A DNA stretch of 28,196 nucleotides from JAFAVZ01 sp036009105 (GCA_036009105.1 DASYMJ010000330.1:1-28196), one strand, 5' to 3'; counted from the first letter of the stretch, positions 1 to 9,047 are shown. Numbers and translations are program-made. Notes: generated by a model not told the origin, from the sequence alone.

Positions 1-1778
1 AAGGGGATGGAGATGAGCGCGCCGACCATGGCCAGCACGATCACCCAGCGGTGGTGCATCGACCAGTCCAGCATGCGCAGGTACGTCCGCTCGATGGAGC
101 CGTACAGGCCGTGCTCGCGCGTGGACGTCCCATGGGCGAGATCTTCCCGGCGCAGCCAGCGCGAGGACATCATCGGCGTCAGGGTGAACGAGACCAGCAG
201 CGACACGGCGATGGCGATGGCCATGGTGATGCCGAACGAGTTCATGAACCGTCCGACGATGCCGCCCATGAACGCCACCGGCAGGAAGACGGCGATGAGC
301 GAGAGCGAGGTGGCCATGACCGCCAGGCCGACCTCCTTCGTCCCTTCCACCGCCGCCGCGCGAGGCGAGCGCCCCTTCTCTTCCATGTAGCGGAAGATGT
401 TTTCCAGCACCACGACCGCGTCGTCGATGACGATGCCGACGGCGAGCGTCAGAGCCAGCAGGGTGATGACGTTCAGCGTGAAGTTCTCGTAGCGCATCGC
501 CGCGAACGTGGCGATGATCGAGCTGGGGATGGCCACCGCGGAGATGATCGTCGGCCGCGACTTGCGGAAGAAGTAGATGAGCATCACGAATGCGAGCAGC
601 ACGCCCGCCACCCGCAACGCCACCTGCACCTTAGCCGGCGCCTCGGTGAACCGGAAGAGAAGCACGTACACGCCCAGCGTGGCGGCCACGAGCATCACGG
701 CCGCCTTCAGCTTCGGAGAGGAGAGGAAGAACCAGACGATCAGCGCGGCGAAGAGCGAGCCGAGGATCAGGTGCTCCTTCACCGCGTGCACGGCGGCCAC
801 CACGAAGTCCGACTGGTCGCGCACGGTGCGCATCTGCCAGCCCGGCGGCAGCGCCGCCTGCAGCTCGGTGACGCGCTCCTTCAGCCGGTCGACCACTTCC
901 ACGGTGTTGGTGCCGGACTGCTTGCGGATGGAGAGCACGACCGCCGGCTTGCCGTCGACCGAGGCGATCGACTCCGGCTCGGCGACGCTGTCCTCGATGC
1001 GGGCGACGTCCCCGATCTTCACCGGATAGCCGTTCTTCGACATGATGGCCACGCTGGCGAAATCCTGCGGCCTGGTGACGCGGCCGTACGTCCGCAGCGT
1101 CACGTCGCGCAGCCCCTGCTCCACCTTGCCGCCGGGGATCTGCACGTTCTGCGATTGCAGCGCGCCGACCACCTGCGCGGTGCTCAGGCCGAGAGCGGTC
1201 AGCTTCTCCGAGTCGACCACCACGTTGAGCTGCCGCGGCCGGCCGCCGACGATCAGCACCTGGCCCACGCCGTTGATCGACTCGAGGCGCCGGCGCAGCT
1301 TCTTGTCCGCGAACTCGGTGATGTCGCGGATGGGCGCGGGGCCGGAGAGCGCGATGGCCAAGACCGGCACGGAATCGGGATCGAATTTCTGGATGATGGG
1401 AGGATCGGCATCGCGCGGCAGGTCGCGCAGGATCATGTTGACCTTGTCGCGCACTTCCTGCGCGGCCACGTCCGCGTCCTTCTCCAGCACGAACTGGACG
1501 ATGACTTGGGAGACGCCTTCCGAGGAGATCGACTGCAGCTGGTCGATGCCGCTGATGGTGTTGACCGACTCCTCGATCTTGTCGGTGATGTCGGTCTCGA
1601 TCTCTTCCGGCGCCGCGCCGGTCAGCGCGGTGGTGATGGTGACGGTGGGAAAGTCGACCTTGGGGAAACGGTCGACGCCGAGCTGCAGGTAGGCAAAGTA
1701 CCCGACCACGACCAGGGAGAGGATGAGCACGGTCGCGAAGACCGGCCGCTTGACGCAAAGTTCTGCCAGTTTGTGCAT
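1..1778 (-). CDS. RND efflux transporter permease (N-terminal part)
   Basis: Inner-membrane proton-driven pump of the AcrB/MexB/MdtB family, which exports drugs or other compounds through the adaptor and TolC protein encoded just upstream. About 592 N-terminal residues are present; the rest lies beyond the window start. Translation begins MHKLAELCVKRPVF, with TM1 at about 13-33, then the periplasmic porter region. The proton-relay motif GIVIDDAVVVLENIF is present, with Asp452 and Asp453. A GGAG Shine-Dalgarno lies just before the ATG, 15 nt after the adaptor stop. Oddity: where AcrB has a single TM2 this protein has about 45-50 extra residues (about 358-404) with two further hydrophobic stretches, so the Asp pair sits at 452/453 rather than near 407/408. 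The frame is open throughout. Substrate cannot be told. Confidence 0.93.
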   Translation of the reverse strand, partial: MHKLAELCVKRPVFATVLILSLVVVGYFAYLQLGVDRFPKVDFPTVTITTALTGAAPEEIETDITDKIEESVNTISGIDQLQSISSEGVSQVIVQFVLEKDADVAAQEVRDKVNMILRDLPRDADPPIIQKFDPDSVPVLAIALSGPAPIRDITEFADKKLRRRLESINGVGQVLIVGGRPRQLNVVVDSEKLTALGLSTAQVVGALQSQNVQIPGGKVEQGLRDVTLRTYGRVTRPQDFASVAIMSKNGYPVKIGDVARIEDSVAEPESIASVDGKPAVVLSIRKQSGTNTVEVVDRLKERVTELQAALPPGWQMRTVRDQSDFVVAAVHAVKEHLILGSLFAALIVWFFLSSPKLKAAVMLVAATLGVYVLLFRFTEAPAKVQVALRVAGVLLAFVMLIYFFRKSRPTIISAVAIPSSIIATFAAMRYENFTLNVITLLALTLAVGIVIDDAVVVLENIFRYMEEKGRSPRAAAVEGTKEVGLAVMATSLSLIAVFLPVAFMGGIVGRFMNSFGITMAIAIAVSLLVSFTLTPMMSSRWLRREDLAHGTSTREHGLYGSIERTYLRMLDWSMHHRWVIVLAMVGALISIP

Positions 1779-1793
1779 GGTTTCTCCGAGGGC

Positions 1794-2708
1794 TTAGCGC
1801 GCCGCCATCTCCACCCGTGCAAACAGCCCCGGCTTGAGCCTGCCGTCGCGGTTCGGGAACTCGGTCTCCACGATGAAAGAACGCGTGGCGCTGTCGATCA
1901 CGCCGCCCACCATCGTCACCTTCCCTTCGAACGTCTCTCCCGGATACGGATCGACGGTCGCCTTCACGTTCTGCCCTTTCTTCACCGTGGCCAGCGAGCG
2001 CTCCGGCACGCGGAAGCGCAGCTTGACCGGCGAGGTCTGCACCACGACGAAGGCCACGGTGTTGTCGCCGAGACGCTGGCCGACGTCGGTGCGCTTCTCC
2101 GCCACCACGCCGTCGATCGGCGAGCGAACCACGGAGTCGTTGATCTGCTGGCGGAACAGGGCCGATTGCGCCTGCGCCGAGGCCACCGCGGCGGCGGCCT
2201 GGTCGTACATCGCCTGCGAGCGGTCGTACGTCGCGCGCGGAATGGAGTCCTTGGCGATGAGGTCCTTCTTGCGCTCCAGGTCGCGGCGCGCATCCTCCTG
2301 CGCCGCCTTGGCGCGAGCCGCATCCGCCTCCGCCCGCTGCAGGTTCAGGCGCGGGTAGTCGGTCTCCAGTTCCAGCAACGCCTGGCCGCGCGAGACGCGC
2401 GCGCCTTCGTCGACGTAGACCTTCGCCACGCGGCCGGGCAGCTTCGCGGCCAGCTCGGAACGGACCGGCGAGACGAACTCGCCCGTGGCGACGATCGAGT
2501 CGCCGCTCGCGGTAGCCGTCGGGGTCATCCCGACGCCCGCAGAGGCCGAAGGATCCGTACCTTCAGGCGCGGCCGTCGTGGCGGCGCTCACTTTCCGCAC
2601 ATCCGCCGGCAGCGCCGGAGGCGCACTCGTGGTCGTGGCCACGGTTTCTTTCTTCGCGCAGCCGAGGATGGCGAGGGGGAGGAGGACAAGGAGAGGCAGA
2701 CGCTTCAT
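1794..2708 (-). CDS. RND efflux periplasmic adaptor lipoprotein (HlyD/AcrA family)
   Basis: Membrane-fusion protein linking the RND pump to TolC. The 304-residue protein starts MKRLPLLVLLPLAILGC, a lipoprotein signal with lipobox ILGC and lipidated Cys17. After a Thr/Ala/Pro-rich linker come the lipoyl-like half-motif (LPGRVAKVYVDEGARVSRGQ), an alpha-hairpin (about 120-200), the second lipoyl half (SPIDGVVAEKRTDVGQ) and a beta-barrel ending FARVEMAAR. The ATG at 2708 overlaps the tolC stop by 4 nt (ATGA); an in-frame upstream extension exists but lies inside tolC and would hide the signal peptide. It is shorter than the usual 360-400 residues and appears to lack the membrane-proximal domain. 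I cannot say whether that is a family trait or a loss. Confidence 0.92.
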   Translation of the reverse strand: MKRLPLLVLLPLAILGCAKKETVATTTSAPPALPADVRKVSAATTAAPEGTDPSASAGVGMTPTATASGDSIVATGEFVSPVRSELAAKLPGRVAKVYVDEGARVSRGQALLELETDYPRLNLQRAEADAARAKAAQEDARRDLERKKDLIAKDSIPRATYDRSQAMYDQAAAAVASAQAQSALFRQQINDSVVRSPIDGVVAEKRTDVGQRLGDNTVAFVVVQTSPVKLRFRVPERSLATVKKGQNVKATVDPYPGETFEGKVTMVGGVIDSATRSFIVETEFPNRDGRLKPGLFARVEMAAR

Positions 2709-4015
2709 TTCGTTGATGGCTCCGTCGTATTCGCGGCGGCGACGCCGACCGCGTTCTTGATCGCGCCGGCCGCGTACCACACGCGCAGCTCGGCCACATC
2801 CCGGTTCAATGTTTCTTCCGCCACCGCCCGCCGAGCCTCGGCCAGCGAAGCCTCGGACGACGAAACGTCGAGCGAGGTCGCCTCCTGCGCGCGGTACAGC
2901 TCGAAGGACTGCTGATACTCCGCCTCCGCGGCGGCGAGCTGCTCTTTGGCCAGGCCGAGGCTGGTCTCGGCGGAGCGGAGGTCGACCAGCGCGCGGCGGA
3001 CGTCTTCCCGCGCATCGGTCTTGGCCGTGTCGAGGTCGAGCCTGGCCTGCAGCTCGCGCGCTTTCGCGGCGGCGATGCGCGCCTCCACTTCGCCCGACTG
3101 CAGCAGCGGGACGTTGAAGCGGATGGCGCCGTAGCTGTAGCGGCCGGCCGGGAACTGCGTCTTCTGGTTGATGAAGCCGCCGTCGAAGGTCACCGTGGGG
3201 AGCCAGAAGCCGCGCTGCTTCTGGATCTCCAGCTCGGCGATGCGGACGTTGTTCGCCGCCAGCTGCACATCCGGCCTGACCGACTCCGCCGTGCTCACCA
3301 GCGACTCCTCGGACGGTACGGTGGGCAGCGGATGCTCCGGCCGCGCAACTTCAACGCTGCCGTCCAGATCGAGATCGGCGCGCAGCTGCGAGGCCGCCGT
3401 CTCGCGCACCTGCTGTGCCACGGCCAGCTGCCGCTGCGCGCCCTTGATCGCGGTCTCGGCGCGCAACACATCGACCTTCGTCGACTCGCCCGCCTCATAG
3501 AAGGCCTGGGCCTGCGTCTTCCGCTTCTCGGCCAGCGCGATGTTGCGCTTCTCGATCTCGATGCGCGCGTCGCTGTCGACGATCTGCAGGTAGTTCGCCG
3601 CCACGCGCAGCAGCACGGCATCCTCGGTGGCGAGGACGCCGTTGCGCGCCGTCTCCACGCCGAGCTTGGCCTGCGAGTACGCGCGCAGCTCGCGGCGGCC
3701 GGCGAAGATCGGCTGGGACATCACGATGCGGTAGTTCCAGTCGTTCGCCGGCAGGATGGTGCGCGCGTCGCTGCCGCTGCCGAACGAGACTTCCTCGCTG
3801 TTGCGTTGCCCCGCGCCGCTGAGGGTGATGCGGGGCAGGACGTTGGACAGCAGCAGCCGGCGGTTCGCGTCTGCGAAGGCGATGTCGGCGCGGGAGCGCT
3901 CGATGGTGTTGTTGACCTGCATGGCCCGCTCCAGGGCCTGCTGGAAAGTGAGCGTCTCCGCGTTCGCCGCGATGGACGCCAGAAGAGTGATGCATGTGAT
4001 GAAGACTCGCTTCAA
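2705..4015 (-). CDS. TolC-family outer membrane efflux protein
   Basis: Outer-membrane channel of the tripartite pump. The 436-residue product has a signal peptide (MKRVFITCITLLASIAANA, cleavage before ETLTF) followed by two long heptad-rich repeats typical of the outer membrane efflux protein family, with motifs such as LTFQQALERAMQVNNTI near the start and LSLAEARRAVAEETLNRDVAELRVWYAAG-like text near the end. The start codon is TTG, preceded by GGAG at about 6 nt. The TTGA overlap with the tetR stop implies translational coupling, and its own stop overlaps the adaptor start. Length and signal peptide are normal for the family. Confidence 0.92.
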   Translation of the reverse strand: MKRVFITCITLLASIAANAETLTFQQALERAMQVNNTIERSRADIAFADANRRLLLSNVLPRITLSGAGQRNSEEVSFGSGSDARTILPANDWNYRIVMSQPIFAGRRELRAYSQAKLGVETARNGVLATEDAVLLRVAANYLQIVDSDARIEIEKRNIALAEKRKTQAQAFYEAGESTKVDVLRAETAIKGAQRQLAVAQQVRETAASQLRADLDLDGSVEVARPEHPLPTVPSEESLVSTAESVRPDVQLAANNVRIAELEIQKQRGFWLPTVTFDGGFINQKTQFPAGRYSYGAIRFNVPLLQSGEVEARIAAAKARELQARLDLDTAKTDAREDVRRALVDLRSAETSLGLAKEQLAAAEAEYQQSFELYRAQEATSLDVSSSEASLAEARRAVAEETLNRDVAELRVWYAAGAIKNAVGVAAANTTEPSTK

Positions 4016-4665
4016 TGCGTGCTCCGTTTGCTCGATTTGCGCGTGCTGATGCCGCCCGTGATCACGCTGGTGATCAGCTCGACGTCTTCCGCCTCCGGGG
4101 GCGACTGATCTTCCATCACCCGCTCGATGACCAGGGCGTTGCTTCCTTCGATGATGAAGATGGCCAGGCGGTGCGGGTTCATCCGGCGGATGTCCCCCCG
4201 CTCCATCGCTTCACCGAGGGTTTGGGCCATGAGGTCGATGCGGGCGCGGTACTGGGCCTGGCAGCTGCCGCTCCGGCGCTGCCGGTCCCGCCGCTCGTCA
4301 CTGAGCGTCCCCTCGGGGAGGCGGAGGGAGGCGTAGAGGCGGAAGAACTCGCGGTTTTCCCGGAAGAAGATGAACTTGGCGGCGAGGATGGCGCGCAGTT
4401 TCTCCTCGAATGACCCGGCGGTCAGCCACGCCTCGTCGATCCGTTTGTGCAGCTGGTTGATGGCGGTCTCGAAGGTCTTCTCCACCAGCTCGTCCCGGTC
4501 CCGGAAGTAGAGGTAGATGGTTCCCTTCGCCACGCCCGCCTCTTCCGCGATGTCCTGCATGGTGGCGGCGGCCATCCCCTTGCGGGCGATGACGCGCATG
4601 GCCGCGTCCTGGATGGAGTGGATACGGAACTCCTGGACCACTTCTTCTTTGGATTTGGCCGGCAT
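4012..4665 (-). CDS. TetR-family transcriptional regulator
   Basis: First gene of the efflux operon and probably its own repressor. The 217-residue protein has an N-terminal TetR helix-turn-helix (about residues 14-60) with the typical text MQDIAEEAGVAKGTIYLYFRD, then a variable helical ligand domain (LRAILAAKFIFFRENREFFRLY). It is cotranscribed with tolC, the adaptor and the RND gene through stop/start overlaps. An 18-bp near-palindrome lies 10 nt upstream of the ATG and covers the predicted transcription start, as expected for autoregulation. No clear Shine-Dalgarno is seen. The inducing ligand is unknown. Confidence 0.93.
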   Translation of the reverse strand: MPAKSKEEVVQEFRIHSIQDAAMRVIARKGMAAATMQDIAEEAGVAKGTIYLYFRDRDELVEKTFETAINQLHKRIDEAWLTAGSFEEKLRAILAAKFIFFRENREFFRLYASLRLPEGTLSDERRDRQRRSGSCQAQYRARIDLMAQTLGEAMERGDIRRMNPHRLAIFIIEGSNALVIERVMEDQSPPEAEDVELITSVITGGISTRKSSKRSTH

Positions 4666-4674
4666 AGTCAGGGC

Positions 4675-4692
4675 ACTGAACGAGCGGTCAGT
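4675..4692. promoter_or_regulatory. Putative TetR operator (18-bp palindrome)
   Basis: ACTGAACG-AG-CGGTCAGT: 8-bp arms with one mismatch around a 2-bp centre. It overlaps the predicted -10 and start site of the tetR-efflux operon. Size and symmetry fit TetR-family operators. A further half-site-like CCGGTCAG lies at about 4706-4712. Confidence 0.6.
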
Positions 4693-4718
4693 AGACCAGA
4701 ATTTCCGGTCAGCATCAA
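4690..4718 (-). promoter_or_regulatory. Candidate sigma-70-like promoter of the tetR-efflux operon
   Basis: On the minus strand, TTGATG (4718-4713) and TCTACT (4695-4690) are separated by 17 bp; each matches 4 of 6 consensus bases. The predicted start near 4683 lies inside the palindromic operator, so repressor binding would block initiation. Prediction only. Confidence 0.4.
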
Positions 4719-4762
4719 GGACGGAGAGGTCAGCGGGCTGTGGCGTTGTGGTGACAATGCGA

Positions 4763-4836
4763 GTTGTCGGTTGTCAGTTGTCGGTTATCAGTAGGTGCTC
4801 GCCTGCCGACAACTGACAACTGATAACCCGACAACT
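4763..4836. repeat. Dispersed palindromic repeat, family R2, copy a
   Basis: Built from alternating GTTGTCGG and GTTGTCAG words and their complements. CAGTTGTCGG-TTATCAGT (4775-4792) pairs with ACTGATAACCCGACAACTG (4818-4836) with one bulge; alternatively TTGTCAGTTGTCGG (4771-4784) pairs with CCGACAACTGACAA (4806-4819). It lies between the DUF1569 gene end and the tetR promoter. A related copy in the opposite orientation is at 7305-7363. Confidence 0.75.
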
Positions 4837-4841
4837 GCCTC

Positions 4842-5291
4842 TTACACCCCGAACTGCCGCAAATGGTGATCGATATGCCGCCAGCCCAGCGCGCCCCAGG
4901 CGCTGCCGGAGAGCGGGCCGAACACCGGGTGCACGGGCCAGCTGCGGCCGCGGGGGGTCAGGGTCTCGAAGCGCCCGATCGACTCGCGCAGCGCGAGGGC
5001 GTCCGCCTCCCACCTCACGCTCTTGCCGCGGGTGACGATCTCGCGCGGCGCGTAGGCGGAGCGGGGAAAAGGGATCCAGTAGACGAAGAGGTGCTTGAGC
5101 GGCCAGTAGCGGAAGATCGTGCGCCGCTCGCGCGTGGCGAGCTCGCCCAGGCCCATGCGCATGCCGGCCGCGATGTGGGCCAGCATCTCCTCCGCGTTCA
5201 TCCTCCCCCATTGCGGTTGCGTCTGCGGCGTGAGGCGGTCGATGCGGCGGAGAATCTCGAGGCGGGCGTGCGGATCCCAGAGCGACTTCAT
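4842..5291 (-). CDS. DUF1569 (DinB-like) protein
   Basis: A 149-residue soluble protein resembling the DUF1569 family, a branch of the DinB/YfiT-like four-helix metal-binding fold. Supporting text is LTPQTQPQWGRMNAEEMLAHI near the N-terminus and the ending HPVFGPLSGSAWGALGWRHIDHHLRQFGV, where the histidines (LAHI, WRHIDHH) are the likely metal ligands. There is no signal peptide. A strong Shine-Dalgarno (GAGGGG) sits just before the ATG, one of the few clear ones on this strand. It follows the DUF1287 gene by 37 bp and could be cotranscribed. The biochemical role of the family is not established. Confidence 0.8.
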   Translation of the reverse strand: MKSLWDPHARLEILRRIDRLTPQTQPQWGRMNAEEMLAHIAAGMRMGLGELATRERRTIFRYWPLKHLFVYWIPFPRSAYAPREIVTRGKSVRWEADALALRESIGRFETLTPRGRSWPVHPVFGPLSGSAWGALGWRHIDHHLRQFGV

Positions 5292-5328
5292 GTCCCCTCA
5301 GCTACGCGCGACCCGCCGCCCCGGATTG

Positions 5329-5895
5329 CTACCAGCGGAAATGCCCTTCGATGGCGAACGCGAAGAGCACGTCTTCCAGCTGCGCGCCGGCCCCGATGTT
5401 GTGAACCATCCGATAGCGATCGGTGCCCGGCTCGCGCACGTCGCTCACGATGCCGATGTGGGGCAGCGCGTTCCCCGGCAGCCGCCAGGAGACGATGTCG
5501 CCCGGCTGGTAGTCGCCGCCCCGGCGCGAGACGGCCAGCGCTTTTCCGCGCCGCGCAAAGTACGTCTCCAGGTTCGGCACGCGGCGGTGATCGATGTTCG
5601 CGTCCGGCCGGCGCAGGCCCCACCGCCGCGGATACCGGGCGAAGTTCGAGGCCATGTCCTCATGCACCAGCTGCTGCAGGTCGAGCCCCGCGTTGCGGAA
5701 GGCGCGGATGATGACGTCCGCGCAGACGCCGCGCTCCGGCGGCACGTCGCCGCCCGGATACTGCAGCTGCTGATACGCCGGATCGTAGATGCGCGTGACG
5801 CCCACCTGCCGCTTGGCGCCATCGATGACCAGGCGGCGGACGTCGGCATGCAGCGGCAGGGCGAGCAGCAACAGCAGCGCAACCGTTTCACGCAA
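5329..5895 (-). CDS. DUF1287 (YijF-like) exported protein
   Basis: A 188-residue protein with a signal peptide (MRETVALLLLLALPLHA) and the hallmarks of DUF1287: RGVCADVIIRAFRNAGLDLQ with Cys58, LVHEDM, the NIDHRRVPNL block, YQPGDIVSW, HIGIVSD and a final EGHFRW. The Cys/His arrangement resembles NlpC/P60-type papain folds, so a periplasmic cell-wall hydrolase or amidase role is possible but unproven. The start codon is TTG; the only nearby ATG (5899) is out of frame and stops after three codons. It is divergent from the rescue-factor gene with only 19 bp between start codons, so the two promoters must overlap. Confidence 0.85.
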   Translation of the reverse strand: MRETVALLLLLALPLHADVRRLVIDGAKRQVGVTRIYDPAYQQLQYPGGDVPPERGVCADVIIRAFRNAGLDLQQLVHEDMASNFARYPRRWGLRRPDANIDHRRVPNLETYFARRGKALAVSRRGGDYQPGDIVSWRLPGNALPHIGIVSDVREPGTDRYRMVHNIGAGAQLEDVLFAFAIEGHFRW

Positions 5896-5899
5896 CCAT

Positions 5900-5905
5900 T
5901 ATCAT
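5900..5905 (+). promoter_or_regulatory. -10-like box TATCAT before arfB
   Basis: TATCAT ends 9 nt before the arfB ATG with no Shine-Dalgarno between, so the transcript may be leaderless or nearly so. It is one of several identically placed boxes in this window. Confidence 0.4.
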
Positions 5906-5914
5906 CAACTCCGC

Positions 5915-6331
5915 ATGCGAGACCTCGACCTCGGCGAGAACATCATCGTCCCGGCGCACCTGCTGCGCGCCGCCACCTCCCGCGCCGGCGGCCCGGGCGG
6001 CCAGAACGTGAACAAGGTGGAGACGCGCGTCACCATCGAGGTCGACGTCGAGGCGTTGCCGCTGCCCGACGACCGCAAGCAACGCATCCGGGAGCAACTG
6101 GCCGGCCGGATCAGCCGCGCCGGCGTGCTGCGCGTGACGGCGCAGGCCGAGCGCTCCCAACTGGCCAACCGCGATCGCGCCCTGGCCCGCCTGGAAGAGC
6201 TGCTGCGCGAGGCGATCACCGAGCAGGCCCCGCGCAAACCGACGCGCACGCCCAAGGCCCAGAAGCGCCGCCGCCTGGAAGCGAAACGGAAGCGCGCGGA
6301 AACGAAGAAGCTCCGCACCACGCTGGAGTAA
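5915..6331 (+). CDS. arfB: ArfB/YaeJ-like peptidyl-tRNA hydrolase (ribosome rescue)
   Basis: Class-I release-factor-like protein of 138 residues that frees stalled ribosomes by hydrolysing peptidyl-tRNA. The GGQ catalytic motif is at residues 28-30 in SRAGGPGGQNVNKVETRV. The C-terminus is a basic tail (TPKAQKRRRLEAKRKRAETKKL), as in ArfB, which inserts in the empty mRNA channel. There is no codon-recognition domain, excluding a normal RF1/RF2. The ATG at 5915 was chosen because the conserved N-terminus begins there. No Shine-Dalgarno is seen; a TATCAT box lies 9 nt upstream. The gene ends 3 nt before a GC-rich paired hairpin. Confidence 0.92.
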   Translation: MRDLDLGENIIVPAHLLRAATSRAGGPGGQNVNKVETRVTIEVDVEALPLPDDRKQRIREQLAGRISRAGVLRVTAQAERSQLANRDRALARLEELLREAITEQAPRKPTRTPKAQKRRRLEAKRKRAETKKLRTTLE

Positions 6332-6334
6332 ACG

Positions 6335-6400
6335 TGTAGGGCCGGCTCTCAGCCGGCCCAACTATTCGTTTATGTCAGGCCGGCTAAGAGCCGGCCCCAC
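6335..6400. repeat. Paired-hairpin repeat, family R1, copy a
   Basis: Two GC-rich hairpins: GGGCCGGCT-CTC-AGCCGGCCC (6339-6359) and GGCCGGCT-AAG-AGCCGGCC (6378-6396), separated by an A/T-richer spacer AACTATTCGTTTATGTCA. It fills the convergent gap between arfB (stop 6331) and the DUF1573-like gene (stop 6406), where it could act as a bidirectional terminator. Copies b (9751) and c (11919) share the hairpins and the spacer. Confidence 0.85.
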
Positions 6401-6405
6401 ATTCC

Positions 6406-7287
6406 CTACCGGATCGTCGCCGAAACCTCCAGCCGCCCGTTCACTGAGGGGTCGCCCTTCGCCGTCACGGCCAGCGTCTCGCGCAGATCGCCGGCCGGCG
6501 CGCGGGCGCCGTCCACGGTGACCGTGATCGTCTCCTTCTTCTTCGGCACGAGCGTGGAGCGGTAGTCGTAGTAGAGGCACTTGCACTGCGAGCGCGCCAC
6601 CATGATCGTGATCGGCGCCGCGGTGATGTTCGTCACTTCGAACTGGCGGACGGCGCGCGTCCCTTTGCGGATCGTGCCGTAGTCCTGCAGCGCCGGCGTG
6701 ATGCGCAGCGCGCCGGAAGGGGCCGGCGCCGGCGCAGACACCACTGGGACCGTCGTTCCCGTGTCGACGGCGGCCGTATCGCTGATCGGCTGCGTCGCGG
6801 TGGTGGCCGGCGCCTCGACGATCGGGTTGGTGGCGCCGCGGTCGCTCGCGCGCCAGATCAGCCAGCCGATGATGCCCAGCACCACGAGACCGATGACCAC
6901 GATGAGCAGCACGCGCGACGACGACCGTGGCTCGTCCATCGGCGGGTCGTACATGCCGACGTCCGGCAGCGGCGCCGCGGCCGGCGGCGCGACGAGCGGC
7001 CGCGTGCCGGGCTCGGTCCGCAAACGCTCCGGCGGCATCACTCCCGCCGCCGGCACGTTCGGCATCGTGGCGGGCGCCGGCCGCGCCTCCAGCTCGTCGA
7101 GCTTGGCCAGCGCCGTGTCGATCTCCTGGACCAGCCGCTGATACTCGGATGCCAGATGCTCCGTCGGCGCGTCGCCCATCATCCGGGTCAGGGCGTCGCG
7201 ATGGGCTTTGTAGTGCTGGCGGATGACTTCGATCTCGCGGGCGCGATCGCCGCGGCGGACATTCACGGTTCCGAATTCGTCGGACAT
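6406..7287 (-). CDS. Single-pass membrane protein with DUF1573-like periplasmic domain
   Basis: A 293-residue protein in three parts. Residues 1-70 form a charged, probably helical or coiled-coil cytoplasmic segment (REIEVIRQHYKAHRDALTRM, then a heptad-like stretch to DELEAR). After a Pro-rich linker comes one TM helix (about 126-145, VLLIVVIGLVVLGIIGWLIW). An Ala/Pro/Thr linker leads to a C-terminal beta-sandwich (about 195-293; LQDYGTIRKGTRAVRQFEVTN, SQCKCLYYDYRSTLVPKKKE) resembling DUF1573/ASPM-SPD2-Hydin domains, with the family's clustered cysteines (CKC). The cytoplasmic-TM-periplasmic layout resembles trans-envelope sensors or anti-sigma-like proteins, but no partner is adjacent. A TAACAT box lies 6 nt upstream of the ATG and no Shine-Dalgarno is visible. 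Confidence 0.75.
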   Translation of the reverse strand: MSDEFGTVNVRRGDRAREIEVIRQHYKAHRDALTRMMGDAPTEHLASEYQRLVQEIDTALAKLDELEARPAPATMPNVPAAGVMPPERLRTEPGTRPLVAPPAAAPLPDVGMYDPPMDEPRSSSRVLLIVVIGLVVLGIIGWLIWRASDRGATNPIVEAPATTATQPISDTAAVDTGTTVPVVSAPAPAPSGALRITPALQDYGTIRKGTRAVRQFEVTNITAAPITIMVARSQCKCLYYDYRSTLVPKKKETITVTVDGARAPAGDLRETLAVTAKGDPSVNGRLEVSATIR

Positions 7288-7293
7288 GCGGTT

Positions 7294-7299
7294 ATGTTA
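7294..7299 (-). promoter_or_regulatory. -10-like box TAACAT before the DUF1573-like gene
   Basis: On the minus strand TAACAT is followed by six bases (AACCGC) and then the ATG at 7287. Transcription starting about 7 nt after the box would begin at the start codon. Confidence 0.45.
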
Positions 7300-7304
7300 A
7301 CGGA

Positions 7305-7363
7305 GTTATCAGTTGTCGGTTGTCAGTTGTCGGCAGATGACGTCCCGCTGACAACCGACAACT
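7305..7363. repeat. Dispersed palindromic repeat, family R2, copy b
   Basis: AGTTGTCGGTTGTCAG (7311-7326) pairs perfectly over 16 bp with CTGACAACCGACAACT (7348-7363) around a 21-nt loop. It lies in the divergent gap between the DUF1573-like gene and nadE. After reverse complementing, copy a at 4763-4836 shows the same word order (TTATCAGTTGTC, then AGTTGTCGGCAG, then the closing arm). Confidence 0.8.
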
Positions 7364-7391
7364 TCGTTCGATTATCCTCACACCGCTCACC

Positions 7392-9043
<1,652 letters not shown>

Positions 9044-9047
<4 letters not shown>

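Noticed and set aside
567..707. Extra RND segment as a frameshift or sequencing artefact
   Set aside because: The frame is continuous on both sides, flanking conserved blocks are in the same frame, and the segment itself is hydrophobic in the pattern of membrane helices.
51..2915. A 954-residue plus-strand open frame opposite the RND and adaptor genes, and a similar 1035-residue frame at 24244-27351
   Set aside because: They are His/Arg/Asp-rich mirror frames of well-supported minus-strand genes, caused by GC-rich third positions leaving the opposite frame open. No domain is recognisable in them.
4763..4836. CRISPR array from the repeated GTTGTC words (also at 7305-7363)
   Set aside because: The words are nearly contiguous, palindromic and without regular unique spacers; no cas genes are present.
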